From contig JAVYIG010007502.1 in NCBI GenBank assembly GCA_035222895.1, forward strand, positions 37,212 through 101,211: a stretch of 64,000 bases of DNA, read 5' to 3'. The notes beneath the pieces are model-generated. The model worked only from the letters and a program-made list of their open reading frames with translations. It was not told the origin of the DNA and did no database searches. Position 1 is the first letter of the stretch, and each line of letters opens with the position of its first letter. Of the stretch, positions 30,877 through 44,202 are shown piece after piece. Source of the stretch: Strongylocentrotus droebachiensis (taxonomy: Eukaryota; Echinodermata; Echinoidea; Camarodonta; Strongylocentrotidae). A program made the translations under genes and the position numbers.

Positions 30877-33800
30877 GCGTATATACTGTCATATTGCGCA
30901 ATGAAAGAGTCATTTGAAGTATTTTTTTAGTTTTTCATCACATTTGCAAATATCTTTCTTAAAAAGCATGCTATGGTCTTCTAAGTGGTTTCATTATATT
31001 CTGCTTAAACTCTTTTACCTCTTCGCGAAATCGGTTTATCTCATTCATCTTCATTGTTAGCGCAATGTTGAAAACGATTAAATCGGTATCCTAAGTGGTA
31101 TCATTATGTTGCGCTTGAGCATCTCTACCTGTTCGCGTCATCGGTTTATGTTTTTCATCTTTATTTATTGCGTAATGTAGAAAAACGATTAAATCGCGTG
31201 TATACTGTCATATTGCGCAATGAAAGAGTCATTTGAAGCATTTTTTTAGTTTTTCATCAAATTTGCAAATATCTTTCTTAAAAAGCATGCTATGGTCTTC
31301 TAAGTGGTTTCATTATGTTCTGCTCAAGCTCTTCTACCTGTTCGCGACATCGGTTTATCTCTTTCATCTTTATTGATTGCGCAATGTTGAAAACGATTAA
31401 ATCGCGTATATACTGTCATATTGCGCAATGAAAGAGTCATTTGAAGTATTTTTTTAGTTTTTCATCACATTTGCAAATATCTTTCTTAAAAAGCATGCTA
31501 TGGTCTTCTAAGTGGTTTCATTATATTCTGCTCAAGCTCTTTTACCTCTTCGCGACATCGGTTTATCTCTTTCATCTTCATTGATTGCGCAATGTTGAAA
31601 ACGATTAAATCGCGTATATACTGTTATATTGCGCAATGAAAGAGTCATTTGAAGCATTTTTTTAGTTTTTCATCACATTTGCAAATATCTTTCTTAAAAA
31701 GCATGCTATGGTCTTCTAAGTGGTTTCATTATATTCTGCTCAAGCTCTTTTACCTCTTCGCGACATCGGTTTATCTCTTTCATCTTCATTGATTGCGCAA
31801 TGTTGAAAACGATTAAATCGGTATCCTAAGTGGTATCATTATGTTGCGCTTGAGCATCTCTACCTGTTCGCGTCATCGGTTTATGTTTTACATCTTTATT
31901 TATTGCGTAATGTATAAAAACGATTAAATCGCGTATATACTGTCATATTGCGCAATGAAAGGGTCATTTGAAGCATTTTTTTAGTTTTTCATCAAATTTG
32001 CAAATATCTTTCTTAAAAAGCATGCTATGGTCTTCTAAGTGGTTTCATTATGTTCTGCTCAAGCTCTTTTACCTGTTGGCGACATCGGTTTATCTCTTTC
32101 ATCTTCATTGATTGCGCAGTGTTGAAAACGATTAAATCGCGTATATACTGTCATATTGCGCAATGAAAGAGTCATTTGAAGCATTTTTTTAGTTTTTCAT
32201 CAAATTTGCAAATATTTTTTTTTTTTTTTTAAACATGCTATGGTCTTCTAAGTGGTTTCATTATGTTCTGTTCAAGCTCTTTTACCTCTTCGCGACATCG
32301 GTTTATCTCTTTCATCTTTATTGATTGCGCAATGTTGAAAACGATTAAATCGCGTATATACTGTCATATTGCGCAATGAAAGAGTCATTTGAAGCATTTT
32401 TTTTAGTTTTTCATCACATTTGCAAATATCTTTCTTAAAAAGCATGCTATGGTCTTCTAAGTGGTTTCATTATATTTTGCTTAAACTCTTTTACCTCTTC
32501 GCGACATCGGTTTATCTCATTCATCTTCATTGATTGCGCAATGTTGAAAACGATTAAATCGGTATCCTAAGTGGTTTCATTATGTTGCGCTTGAGCATCT
32601 CTACCTGTTCGCGTCATCGGTTTATGTTTTTTCATCTTTATTTATTGCGTAATGTAGAAAAACGATTAAATCGCGTATATACTGTCATATTGCGCAATGA
32701 AAGAGTCATTTGAAGCATTTTTTTAGTTTTTCATCAAATTTGCAAATATCTTCTTCTTTTTTTTTAAAACATGCTATGGTCTTCTAAGTGGTTTCATTAT
32801 GTTCTGCTCAAGCTCTTTTACCTCTTCGCGACATCGGTTTATCTCTTTCATCTTTATTGATTGCGCAATGTTGAAAACGATTAAATCGCGTATATACTGT
32901 CATATTGCGCAATGAAAGAGTCATTTAAAGCATTTTTTTAGTTTTTCACCAAATTTGCAAATATCTTTCTTAAAAAGCATGCTATGGTCTTCTAAGTGGT
33001 TTCATTATATTCTGCTCAAGCTCTTTTACCTCTTCGCGAAATCGGTTTATCTCTTTCATTTTCATTGATTGCGCAATGTTGAAAACGATTAAATCGGTAT
33101 CCTAAGTGGTATCATTATGTTGCGCTTGAGCATCTCTACCTGTTCGCGTCATCGGTTTATGTTTTTCATCTTTATTTTTTGCGTAATGTAGAAAAACGAT
33201 TAAATCGCGTATATACTGTCATATTGCGCAATGAAAGAGTCATTTGAAGCATTTTTTTTAGTTTTTCATCACATTTGCAAATATCTTTCTTAAAAAGCAT
33301 GCTATGGTCTTCTAAGTGGTTTCATTATATTTTGCTTAAACTCTTTTACCTCTTCGCGACATCGGTTTATCTCATTCATCTTCATTGATTGCGCAATGTT
33401 GAAAACGATTAAATCGGTATCCTAAGTGGTTTCATTATGTTGCGCTTGAGCATCTCTACCTGTTCGCGTCATCGGTTTATGTTTTTTCATCTTTATTTAT
33501 TGCGTAATGTAGAAAAACGATTAAATCGCGTATATACTGTCATATTGCGCAATGAAAGAGTCATTTGAAGCATTTTTTTAGTTTTTCATCAAATTTGCAA
33601 ATATCTTCTTCTTTTTTTTTAAAACATGCTATGGTCTTCTAAGTGGTTTCATTATGTTCTGCTCAAGCTCTTTTACCTCTTCGCGACATCGGTTTATCTC
33701 TTTCATCTTTATTGATTGCGCAATGTTGAAAACGATTAAATCGCGTATATACTGTCATATTGCGCAATGAAAGAGTCATTTAAAGCATTTTTTTAGTTTT

Positions 33801-34797
33801 TCACCAAATTTGCAAATATCTTTCTTAAAAAGCATGCTATGGTCTTCTAAGTGGTTTCATTATATTCTGCTCAAGCTCTTTTACCTCTTCGCGAAATCGG
33901 TTTATCTCTTTCATTTTCATTGATTGCGCAATGTTGAAAACGATTAAATCGGTATCCTAAGTGGTATCATTATGTTGCGCTTGAGCATCTCTACCTGTTC
34001 GCGTCATCGGTTTATGTTTTTCATCTTTATTTTTTGCGTAATGTAGAAAAACGATTAAATCGCGTATATACTGTCATATTGCGCAATGAAAGAGTCATTT
34101 GAAGCATTTTTTAAGTTTTTCATCACATTTGCAAATATCTTTCTTAAAAAGCATGCTATTGTCTTCCAAGTGGTTTCATTATATTCTGCTCAAGCTCTTT
34201 TACCTGTTCGCGACATCGGTTTATCTCTTTCATCTTTATTGATTGCGCAATGTTGAAAACGATTAAATCGCGTATATACTGTCATATTGCGCAATGAAAG
34301 AGTCATTTGAAGCATTTTTTTTAGTTTTTCATCACATTTGCAAATATCTTTCTTAAAAAGCATGCTATGGTCTTCTAAGTGGTTTCATTATATTCTGCTC
34401 AAACTCTTTTACCTCTTCGCGACATCGGTTTATCTCATTCATCTTCATTGTTAGCGCAATGTTGAAAACGATTAAATCGGTATCCTAAGTGGTATCATTA
34501 TGTTGCGCTTGAGCATCTCTACCTGTTCGCGTCATCGGTTTATGTTTTTCATCTTTATTTATTGCGTAATGTAGAAAAACGATTAAATCGCGTGTATACT
34601 GTCATATTGCGCAATGAAAGAGTCATTTGAAGCATTTTTTTAGTTTTTCATCAAATTTGCAAATATCTTTCTTAAAAAGCATGCTATGGTCTTCTAAGTG
34701 GTTTCATTATGTTCTGCTCAAGCTCTTCTACCTGTTCGCGACATCGGTTTATCTCTTTCATCTTTATTGATTGCGCAATGTTGAAAACGATTAAATC
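30877..34797 (+). repeat. 3,921-bp super-unit, copy 1
   Basis: f 30877, B2 31085, e 31196, a 31404, g 31612, B3 31820, p 31931, j 32139, two l-B4-m-b-B1 modules 32352-34061, c 34062, d 34270, B2 34479, e 34590. It matches 7319-11453 except that h and i are fused to p (214 bp shorter) and f has A at 31029 (CGCGAAATCGG). Confidence 0.95.
31931..32138 (+). repeat. Hybrid monomer, variant p (h left / i right)
   Basis: The left half is h-type (GAAAGGGTCATTT, ordinary CTTTCTTAAAAAG). The right half is i-type (CCTGTTGGCGACATC, GCGCAGTG). It replaces the pair h-i and so records loss of one 214-bp unit by in-register recombination. A second copy is at 35852-36059. Confidence 0.92.
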
Positions 34798-37700
34798 CCG
34801 TATATACTGTCATATTGCGCAATGAAAGAGTCATTTGAAGTATTTTTTTAGTTTTTCATCACATTTGCAAATATCTTTCTTAAAAAGCATGCTATGGTCT
34901 TCTAAGTGGTTTCATTATATTCTGCTTAAACTCTTTTACCTCTTCGCGAAATCGGTTTATCTCATTCATCTTCATTGTTAGCGCAATGTTGAAAACGATT
35001 AAATCGGTATCCTAAGTGGTATCATTATGTTGCGCTTGAGCATCTCTACCTGTTCGCGTCATCGGTTTATGTTTTTCATCTTTATTTATTGCGTAATGTA
35101 GAAAAACGATTAAATCGCGTGTATACTGTCATATTGCGCAATGAAAGAGTCATTTGAAGCATTTTTTTAGTTTTTCATCAAATTTGCAAATATCTTTCTT
35201 AAAAAGCATGCTATGGTCTTCTAAGTGGTTTCATTATGTTCTGCTCAAGCTCTTCTACCTGTTCGCGACATCGGTTTATCTCTTTCATCTTTATTGATTG
35301 CGCAATGTTGAAAACGATTAAATCGCGTATATACTGTCATATTGCGCAATGAAAGAGTCATTTGAAGTATTTTTTTAGTTTTTCATCACATTTGCAAATA
35401 TCTTTCTTAAAAAGCATGCTATGGTCTTCTAAGTGGTTTCATTATATTCTGCTCAAGCTCTTTTACCTCTTCGCGACATCGGTTTATCTCTTTCATCTTC
35501 ATTGATTGCGCAATGTTGAAAACGATTAAATCGCGTATATACTGTTATATTGCGCAATGAAAGAGTCATTTGAAGCATTTTTTTAGTTTTTCATCACATT
35601 TGCAAATATCTTTCTTAAAAAGCATGCTATGGTCTTCTAAGTGGTTTCATTATATTCTGCTCAAGCTCTTTTACCTCTTCGCGACATCGGTTTATCTCTT
35701 TCATCTTCATTGATTGCGCAATGTTGAAAACGATTAAATCGGTATCCTAAGTGGTATCATTATGTTGCGCTTGAGCATCTCTACCTGTTCGCGTCATCGG
35801 TTTATGTTTTACATCTTTATTTATTGCGTAATGTATAAAAACGATTAAATCGCGTATATACTGTCATATTGCGCAATGAAAGGGTCATTTGAAGCATTTT
35901 TTTAGTTTTTCATCAAATTTGCAAATATCTTTCTTAAAAAGCATGCTATGGTCTTCTAAGTGGTTTCATTATGTTCTGCTCAAGCTCTTTTACCTGTTGG
36001 CGACATCGGTTTATCTCTTTCATCTTCATTGATTGCGCAGTGTTGAAAACGATTAAATCGCGTATATACTGTCATATTGCGCAATGAAAGAGTCATTTGA
36101 AGCATTTTTTTAGTTTTTCATCAAATTTGCAAATATTTTTTTTTTTTTTTAAACATGCTATGGTCTTCTAAGTGGTTTCATTATGTTCTGTTCAAGCTCT
36201 TTTACCTCTTCGCGACATCGGTTTATCTCTTTCATCTTTATTGATTGCGCAATGTTGAAAACGATTAAATCGCGTATATACTGTCATATTGCGCAATGAA
36301 AGAGTCATTTGAAGCATTTTTTTTAGTTTTTCATCACATTTGCAAATATCTTTCTTAAAAAGCATGCTATGGTCTTCTAAGTGGTTTCATTATATTTTGC
36401 TTAAACTCTTTTACCTCTTCGCGACATCGGTTTATCTCATTCATCTTCATTGATTGCGCAATGTTGAAAACGATTAAATCGGTATCCTAAGTGGTTTCAT
36501 TATGTTGCGCTTGAGCATCTCTACCTGTTCGCGTCATCGGTTTATGTTTTTTCATCTTTATTTATTGCGTAATGTAGAAAAACGATTAAATCGCGTATAT
36601 ACTGTCATATTGCGCAATGAAAGAGTCATTTGAAGCATTTTTTTAGTTTTTCATCAAATTTGCAAATATCTTCTTCTTTTTTTTTAAAACATGCTATGGT
36701 CTTCTAAGTGGTTTCATTATGTTCTGCTCAAGCTCTTTTACCTCTTCGCGACATCGGTTTATCTCTTTCATCTTTATTGATTGCGCAATGTTGAAAACGA
36801 TTAAATCGCGTATATACTGTCATATTGCGCAATGAAAGAGTCATTTAAAGCATTTTTTTAGTTTTTCACCAAATTTGCAAATATCTTTCTTAAAAAGCAT
36901 GCTATGGTCTTCTAAGTGGTTTCATTATATTCTGCTCAAGCTCTTTTACCTCTTCGCGAAATCGGTTTATCTCTTTCATTTTCATTGATTGCGCAATGTT
37001 GAAAACGATTAAATCGGTATCCTAAGTGGTATCATTATGTTGCGCTTGAGCATCTCTACCTGTTCGCGTCATCGGTTTATGTTTTTCATCTTTATTTTTT
37101 GCGTAATGTAGAAAAACGATTAAATCGCGTATATACTGTCATATTGCGCAATGAAAGAGTCATTTGAAGCATTTTTTTTAGTTTTTCATCACATTTGCAA
37201 ATATCTTTCTTAAAAAGCATGCTATGGTCTTCTAAGTGGTTTCATTATATTTTGCTTAAACTCTTTTACCTCTTCGCGACATCGGTTTATCTCATTCATC
37301 TTCATTGATTGCGCAATGTTGAAAACGATTAAATCGGTATCCTAAGTGGTTTCATTATGTTGCGCTTGAGCATCTCTACCTGTTCGCGTCATCGGTTTAT
37401 GTTTTTTCATCTTTATTTATTGCGTAATGTAGAAAAACGATTAAATCGCGTATATACTGTCATATTGCGCAATGAAAGAGTCATTTGAAGCATTTTTTTA
37501 GTTTTTCATCAAATTTGCAAATATCTTCTTCTTTTTTTTTAAAACATGCTATGGTCTTCTAAGTGGTTTCATTATGTTCTGCTCAAGCTCTTTTACCTCT
37601 TCGCGACATCGGTTTATCTCTTTCATCTTTATTGATTGCGCAATGTTGAAAACGATTAAATCGCGTATATACTGTCATATTGCGCAATGAAAGAGTCATT

Positions 37701-38717
37701 TAAAGCATTTTTTTAGTTTTTCACCAAATTTGCAAATATCTTTCTTAAAAAGCATGCTATGGTCTTCTAAGTGGTTTCATTATATTCTGCTCAAGCTCTT
37801 TTACCTCTTCGCGAAATCGGTTTATCTCTTTCATTTTCATTGATTGCGCAATGTTGAAAACGATTAAATCGGTATCCTAAGTGGTATCATTATGTTGCGC
37901 TTGAGCATCTCTACCTGTTCGCGTCATCGGTTTATGTTTTTCATCTTTATTTTTTGCGTAATGTAGAAAAACGATTAAATCGCGTATATACTGTCATATT
38001 GCGCAATGAAAGAGTCATTTGAAGCATTTTTTAAGTTTTTCATCACATTTGCAAATATCTTTCTTAAAAAGCATGCTATTGTCTTCCAAGTGGTTTCATT
38101 ATATTCTGCTCAAGCTCTTTTACCTGTTCGCGACATCGGTTTATCTCTTTCATCTTTATTGATTGCGCAATGTTGAAAACGATTAAATCGCGTATATACT
38201 GTCATATTGCGCAATGAAAGAGTCATTTGAAGCATTTTTTTTAGTTTTTCATCACATTTGCAAATATCTTTCTTAAAAAGCATGCTATGGTCTTCTAAGT
38301 GGTTTCATTATATTCTGCTCAAACTCTTTTACCTCTTCGCGACATCGGTTTATCTCATTCATCTTCATTGTTAGCGCAATGTTGAAAACGATTAAATCGG
38401 TATCCTAAGTGGTATCATTATGTTGCGCTTGAGCATCTCTACCTGTTCGCGTCATCGGTTTATGTTTTTCATCTTTATTTATTGCGTAATGTAGAAAAAC
38501 GATTAAATCGCGTGTATACTGTCATATTGCGCAATGAAAGAGTCATTTGAAGCATTTTTTTAGTTTTTCATCAAATTTGCAAATATCTTTCTTAAAAAGC
38601 ATGCTATGGTCTTCTAAGTGGTTTCATTATGTTCTGCTCAAGCTCTTCTACCTGTTCGCGACATCGGTTTATCTCTTTCATCTTTATTGATTGCGCAATG
38701 TTGAAAACGATTAAATC
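34798..38717 (+). repeat. 3,920-bp super-unit, copy 2
   Basis: The same order as 30877-34797: f 34798, B2 35006, e 35117, a 35325, g 35533, B3 35741, p 35852, j 36060 (T15A3), two l-B4-m-b-B1 modules 36272-37981, c 37982, d 38190, B2 38399, e 38510. Its f carries both the C at 34798 and the A at 34950, a chimera of its neighbours on either side. Confidence 0.95.
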
Positions 38718-40406
38718 CCGTATATACTGTCATATTGCGCAATGAAAGAGTCATTTGAAGTATTTTTTTAGTTTTTCATCACATTTGCAAATATCTTTCT
38801 TAAAAAGCATGCTATGGTCTTCTAAGTGGTTTCATTATATTCTGCTTAAACTCTTTTACCTCTTCGCGACATCGGTTTATCTCATTCATCTTCATTGTTA
38901 GCGCAATGTTGAAAACGATTAAATCGGTATCCTAAGTGGTATCATTATGTTGCGCTTGAGCATCTCTACCTGTTCGCGTCATCGGTTTATGTTTTTCATC
39001 TTTATTTATTGCGTAATGTAGAAAAACGATTAAATCGCGTGTATACTGTCATATTGCGCAATGAAAGAGTCATTTGAAGCATTTTTTTAGTTTTTCATCA
39101 AATTTGCAAATATCTTTCTTAAAAAGCATGCTATGGTCTTCTAAGTGGTTTCATTATGTTCTGCTCAAGCTCTTCTACCTGTTCGCGACATCGGTTTATC
39201 TCTTTCATCTTTATTGATTGCGCAATGTTGAAAACGATTAAATCGCGTATATACTGTCATATTGCGCAATGAAAGAGTCATTTGAAGTATTTTTTTAGTT
39301 TTTCATCACATTTGCAAATATCTTTCTTAAAAAGCATGCTATGGTCTTCTAAGTGGTTTCATTATATTCTGCTCAAGCTCTTTTACCTCTTCGCGACATC
39401 GGTTTATCTCTTTCATCTTCATTGATTGCGCAATGTTGAAAACGATTAAATCGCGTATATACTGTTATATTGCGCAATGAAAGAGTCATTTGAAGCATTT
39501 TTTTAGTTTTTCATCACATTTGCAAATATCTTTCTTAAAAAGCATGCTATGGTCTTCTAAGTGGTTTCATTATATTCTGCTCAAGCTCTTTTACCTCTTC
39601 GCGACATCGGTTTATCTCTTTCATCTTCATTGATTGCGCAATGTTGAAAACGATTAAATCGGTATCCTAAGTGGTATCATTATGTTGCGCTTGAGCATCT
39701 CTACCTGTTCGCGTCATCGGTTTATGTTTTACATCTTTATTTATTGCGTAATGTATAAAAACGATTAAATCGCGTATATACTGTCATATTGCGCAATGAA
39801 AGGGTCATTTGAAGCATTTTTTTAGTTTTTCATCAAATTTGCAAATATCTTTCTTAAAAAGCATGCTATGGTCTTCTAAGTGGTTTCATTATGTTCTGCT
39901 CAAGCTCTTCTACCTGTTCGCGACATCGGTTTATCTCTTTCATCTTTATTGATTGCCCAATGTTGAAAACGATTAAATCGCGTATATACTGTCATATTGC
40001 GCAATGAAAGAGTCATTTGAAGCATTTTTTTAGTTTTTCATCAAATTTGCAAATATTTTTTTTTTTTTAAAAAAACATGCTATGGTCTTCTAAGTGGTTT
40101 CATTATGTTCTGCTCAAGCTCTTTTACCTGTTGGCGACATCGGTTTATCTCTTTCATCTTCATTGATTGCGCAGTGTTGAAAACGATTAAATCGCGTATA
40201 TACTGTCATATTGCGCAATGAAAGAGTCATTTGAAGCATTTTTTTAGTTTTTCATCAAATTTGCAAATTTTTTTTTTTTTTTTTTAAACATGCTATGGTC
40301 TTCTAAGTGGTTTCATTATGTTCTGTTCAAGCTCTTTTACCTCTTCGCGACATCGGTTTATCTCTTTCATCTTTATTGATTGCGCAATGTTGAAAACGAT
40401 TAAATC
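38718..40406 (+). repeat. f-B2-e-a and g-B3-h-i-j
   Basis: f 38718 (private C, ordinary CGACATC), B2 38926, e 39037, a 39245, g 39453, B3 39661, h 39772, i 39980 (T13A7), j 40194 with unbroken T18 at 40268-40285. Corresponds to 11454-13141. From here h and i are separate again. Confidence 0.95.
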
Positions 40407-41261
40407 GCGTATATACTGTCATATTGCGCAATGAAAGAGTCATTTGAAGCATTTTTTTTAGTTTTTCATCACATTTGCAAATATCTTTCTTAAAAAGCAT
40501 GCTATGGTCTTCTAAGTGGTTTCATTATATTTTGCTTAAACTCTTTTACCTCTTCGCGACATCGGTTTATCTCATTCATCTTCATTGATTGCGCAATGTT
40601 GAAAACGATTAAATCGGTATCCTAAGTGGTTTCATTATGTTGCGCTTGAGCATCTCTACCTGTTCGCGTCATCGGTTTATGTTTTTTCATCTTTATTTAT
40701 TGCGTAATGTAGAAAAACGATTAAATCGCGTATATACTGTCATATTGCGCAATGAAAGAGTCATTTGAAGCATTTTTTTAGTTTTTCATCAAATTTGCAA
40801 ATATCTTCTTCTTTTTTTTTAAAACATGCTATGGTCTTCTAAGTGGTTTCATTATGTTCTGCTCAAGCTCTTTTACCTCTTCGCGACATCGGTTTATCTC
40901 TTTCATCTTTATTGATTGCGCAATGTTGAAAACGATTAAATCGCGTATATACTGTCATATTGCGCAATGAAAGAGTCATTTAAAGCATTTTTTTAGTTTT
41001 TCACCAAATTTGCAAATATCTTTCTTAAAAAGCATGCTATGGTCTTCTAAGTGGTTTCATTATATTCTGCTCAAGCTCTTTTACCTCTTCGCGAAATCGG
41101 TTTATCTCTTTCATTTTCATTGATTGCGCAATGTTGAAAACGATTAAATCGGTATCCTAAGTGGTATCATTATGTTGCGCTTGAGCATCTCTACCTGTTC
41201 GCGTCATCGGTTTATGTTTTTCATCTTTATTTTTTGCGTAATGTAGAAAAACGATTAAATC
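40407..41261 (+). repeat. 855-bp module l-B4-m-b-B1
   Basis: l 40407, B4 40616, m 40728, b 40943, B1 41151. At the matching point in the first copy only l-B4 is present; m-b-B1 (534 bp) is absent there. Confidence 0.95.
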
Positions 41262-42731
41262 GCGTATATACTGTCATATTGCGCAATGAAAGAGTCATTT
41301 GAAGCATTTTTTAAGTTTTTCATCACATTTGCAAATATCTTTCTTAAAAAGCATGCTATGGTCTTCTAAGTGGTTTCATTATGTTCTGCTCAAGCTCTTC
41401 TACCTGTTCGCGACATCGGTTTATCTCTTTCATCTTTATTGATTGCGCAATGTTGAAAACGATTAAATCGCGTATATACTGTCATATTGCGCAATGAAAG
41501 AGTCATTTGAAGTATTTTTTTAGTTTTTCATCACATTTGCAAATATCTTTCTTAAAAAGCATGCTATGGTCTTCTAAGTGGTTTCATTATATTCTGCTCA
41601 AGCTCTTTTACCTCTTCGCGACATCGGTTTATCTCTTTCATCTTCATTGATTGCGCAATGTTGAAAACGATTAAATCGCGTATATACTGTCATATTGCGC
41701 AATGAAAGAGTCATTTGAAGCATTTTTTTAGTTTTTCATCACATTTGCAAATATCTTTCTTAAAAAGCATGCTATGGTCTTCTAAGTGGTTTCATTATAT
41801 TCTGCTCAAACTCTTTTACCTCTTCGCGACATCGGTTTATCTCATTCATTTTCATTGATTGCGCAATGTTGAAAACGATTAAATCGGTATCCTAAGTGGT
41901 ATCATTATGTTGCGCTTGAGCATCTCTACCTGTTCGCGTCATCGGTTTATGTTTTTCATCTTTATTTATTGCGTAATGTAGAAAAACGATTAAATCGCGT
42001 ATATACTGTCATATTGCGCAATGAAAGAGTCATTTGAAGCATTTTTTTAGTTTTTCATCAAATTTGCAAATATCTTTCTTAAAAAGCATGCTATGGTCTT
42101 CTAAGTGGTTTCATTATGTTCTGCTCAAGCTCTTCTACCTGTTCGCGACATCGGTTTATCTCTTTCATCTTTATTGATTGCGCAATGTTGAAAACGATTA
42201 AATCGCGTATATACTGTCATATTGCGCAATGAAAGAGTCATTTGAAGTATTTTTTTAGTTTTTCATCACATTTGCAAATATCTTTCTTAAAAAGTATGCT
42301 ATGGTCTTCTAAGTGGTTTCATTATATTCTGCTCAAGCTCTTTTACCTCTTCGCGACATCGGTTTATCTCTTTCATCTTCATTGATTGCGCAATGTTGAA
42401 AACGATTAAATCGCGTATATACTGTCATATTGCGCAATGAAAGAGTCATTTAAAGCATTTTTTTAGTTTTTCACCAAATTTGCAAATATCTTTCTTAAAA
42501 AGCATGCTATGGTCTTCTAAGTGGTTTCATTATATTCTGCTCAAGCTCTTTTACCTCTTCGCGAAATCGGTTTATCTCTTTCATTTTCATTGATTGCGCA
42601 ATGTTGAAAACGATTAAATCGGTATCCTAAGTGGTATCATTATGTTGCGCTTGAGCATCTCTACCTGTTCGCGTCATCGGTTTATGTTTTTCATCTTTAT
42701 TTTTTGCGTAATGTAGAAAAACGATTAAATC
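41262..42731 (+). repeat. 1,470-bp alternative HOR, n-a-o-B2-e'-a-b-B1
   Basis: n 41262, a 41470, o 41678, B2 41886, e' 41997, a 42205, b 42413, B1 42621. The a at 42205 has a single C-to-T at 42295 (AAAGTATGCT). Confidence 0.96.
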
Positions 42732-43994
42732 GCGTATATACTGTCATATTGCGCAATGAAAGAGTCATTTGAAGCATTTTTTAAGTTTTTCATCACATTT
42801 GCAAATATCTTTCTTAAAAAGCATGCTATTGTCTTCCAAGTGGTTTCATTATATTCTGCTCAAGCTCTTTTACCTGTTCGCGACATCGGTTTATCTCTTT
42901 CATCTTTATTGATTGCGCAATGTTGAAAACGATTAAATCGCGTATATACTGTCATATTGCGCAATGAAAGAGTCATTTGAAGCATTTTTTTTAGTTTTTC
43001 ATCACATTTGCAAATATCTTTCTTAAAAAGCATGCTATGGTCTTCTAAGTGGTTTCATTATATTCTGCTCAAACTCTTTTACCTCTTCGCGACATCGGTT
43101 TATCTCATTCATCTTCATTGTTAGCGCAATGTTGAAAACGATTAAATCGGTATCCTAAGTGGTATCATTATGTTGCGCTTGAGCATCTCTACCTGTTCGC
43201 GTCATCGGTTTATGTTTTTCATCTTTATTTATTGCGTAATGTAGAAAAACGATTAAATCGCGTGTATACTGTCATATTGCGCAATGAAAGAGTCATTTGA
43301 AGCATTTTTTTAGTTTTTCATCAAATTTGCAAATATCTTTCTTAAAAAGCATGCTATGGTCTTCTAAGTGGTTTCATTATGTTCTGCTCAAGCTCTTCTA
43401 CCTGTTCGCGACATCGGTTTATCTCTTTCATCTTTATTGATTGCGCAATGTTGAAAACGATTAAATCGCGTATATACTGTCATATTGCGCAATGAAAGAG
43501 TCATTTGAAGTATTTTTTTAGTTTTTCATCACATTTGCAAATATCTTTCTTAAAAAGCATGCTATGGTCTTCTAAGTGGTTTCATTATATTCTGCTCAAG
43601 CTCTTTTACCTCTTCGCGACATCGGTTTATCTCTTTCATCTTCATTGATTGCGCAATGTTGAAAACGATTAAATCGCGTATATACTGTCATATTGCGCAA
43701 TGAAAGAGTCATTTAAAGCATTTTTTTAGTTTTTCACCAAATTTGCAAATATCTTTCTTAAAAAGCATGCTATGGTCTTCTAAGTGGTTTCATTATATTC
43801 TGCTCAAGCTCTTTTACCTCTTCGCGAAATCGGTTTATCTCTTTCATTTTCATTGATTGCGCAATGTTGAAAACGATTAAATCGGTATCCTAAGTGGTAT
43901 CATTATGTTGCGCTTGAGCATCTCTACCTGTTCGCGTCATCGGTTTATGTTTTTCATCTTTATTTTTTGCGTAATGTAGAAAAACGATTAAATC
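42732..43994 (+). repeat. Canonical HOR in rotated phase, c-d-B2-e-a-b-B1
   Basis: The same seven units as 163-1425, read from c so that every module in this region ends at B1. c 42732, d 42940, B2 43149, e 43260, a 43468, b 43676, B1 43884. Confidence 0.96.
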
Positions 43995-44202
43995 GCGTAT
44001 ATACTGTCATATTGCGCAATGAAAGAGTCATTTGAAGCATTTTTTAAGTTTTTCATCACATTTGCAAATATCTTTCTTAAAAAGCATGCTATTGTCTTCC
44101 AAGTGGTTTCATTATGTTCTGCTCAAGCTCTTTTACCTGTTCGCGACATCGGTTTATCTCTTTCATCTTTATTTATTGCGCAATGTTGAAAACGATTAAA
44201 TC
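43995..44202 (+). repeat. Full monomer, variant c2 (type copy)
   Basis: A c monomer (GCATTTTTTAAG, GCTATTGTCTTCCAAG) that switches to TTATGTTCTGCTC in the right half. Copies are at 43995, 48406, 58190 and 62600. It marks the short c2-containing modules of the 44-63 kb region. Confidence 0.9.
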
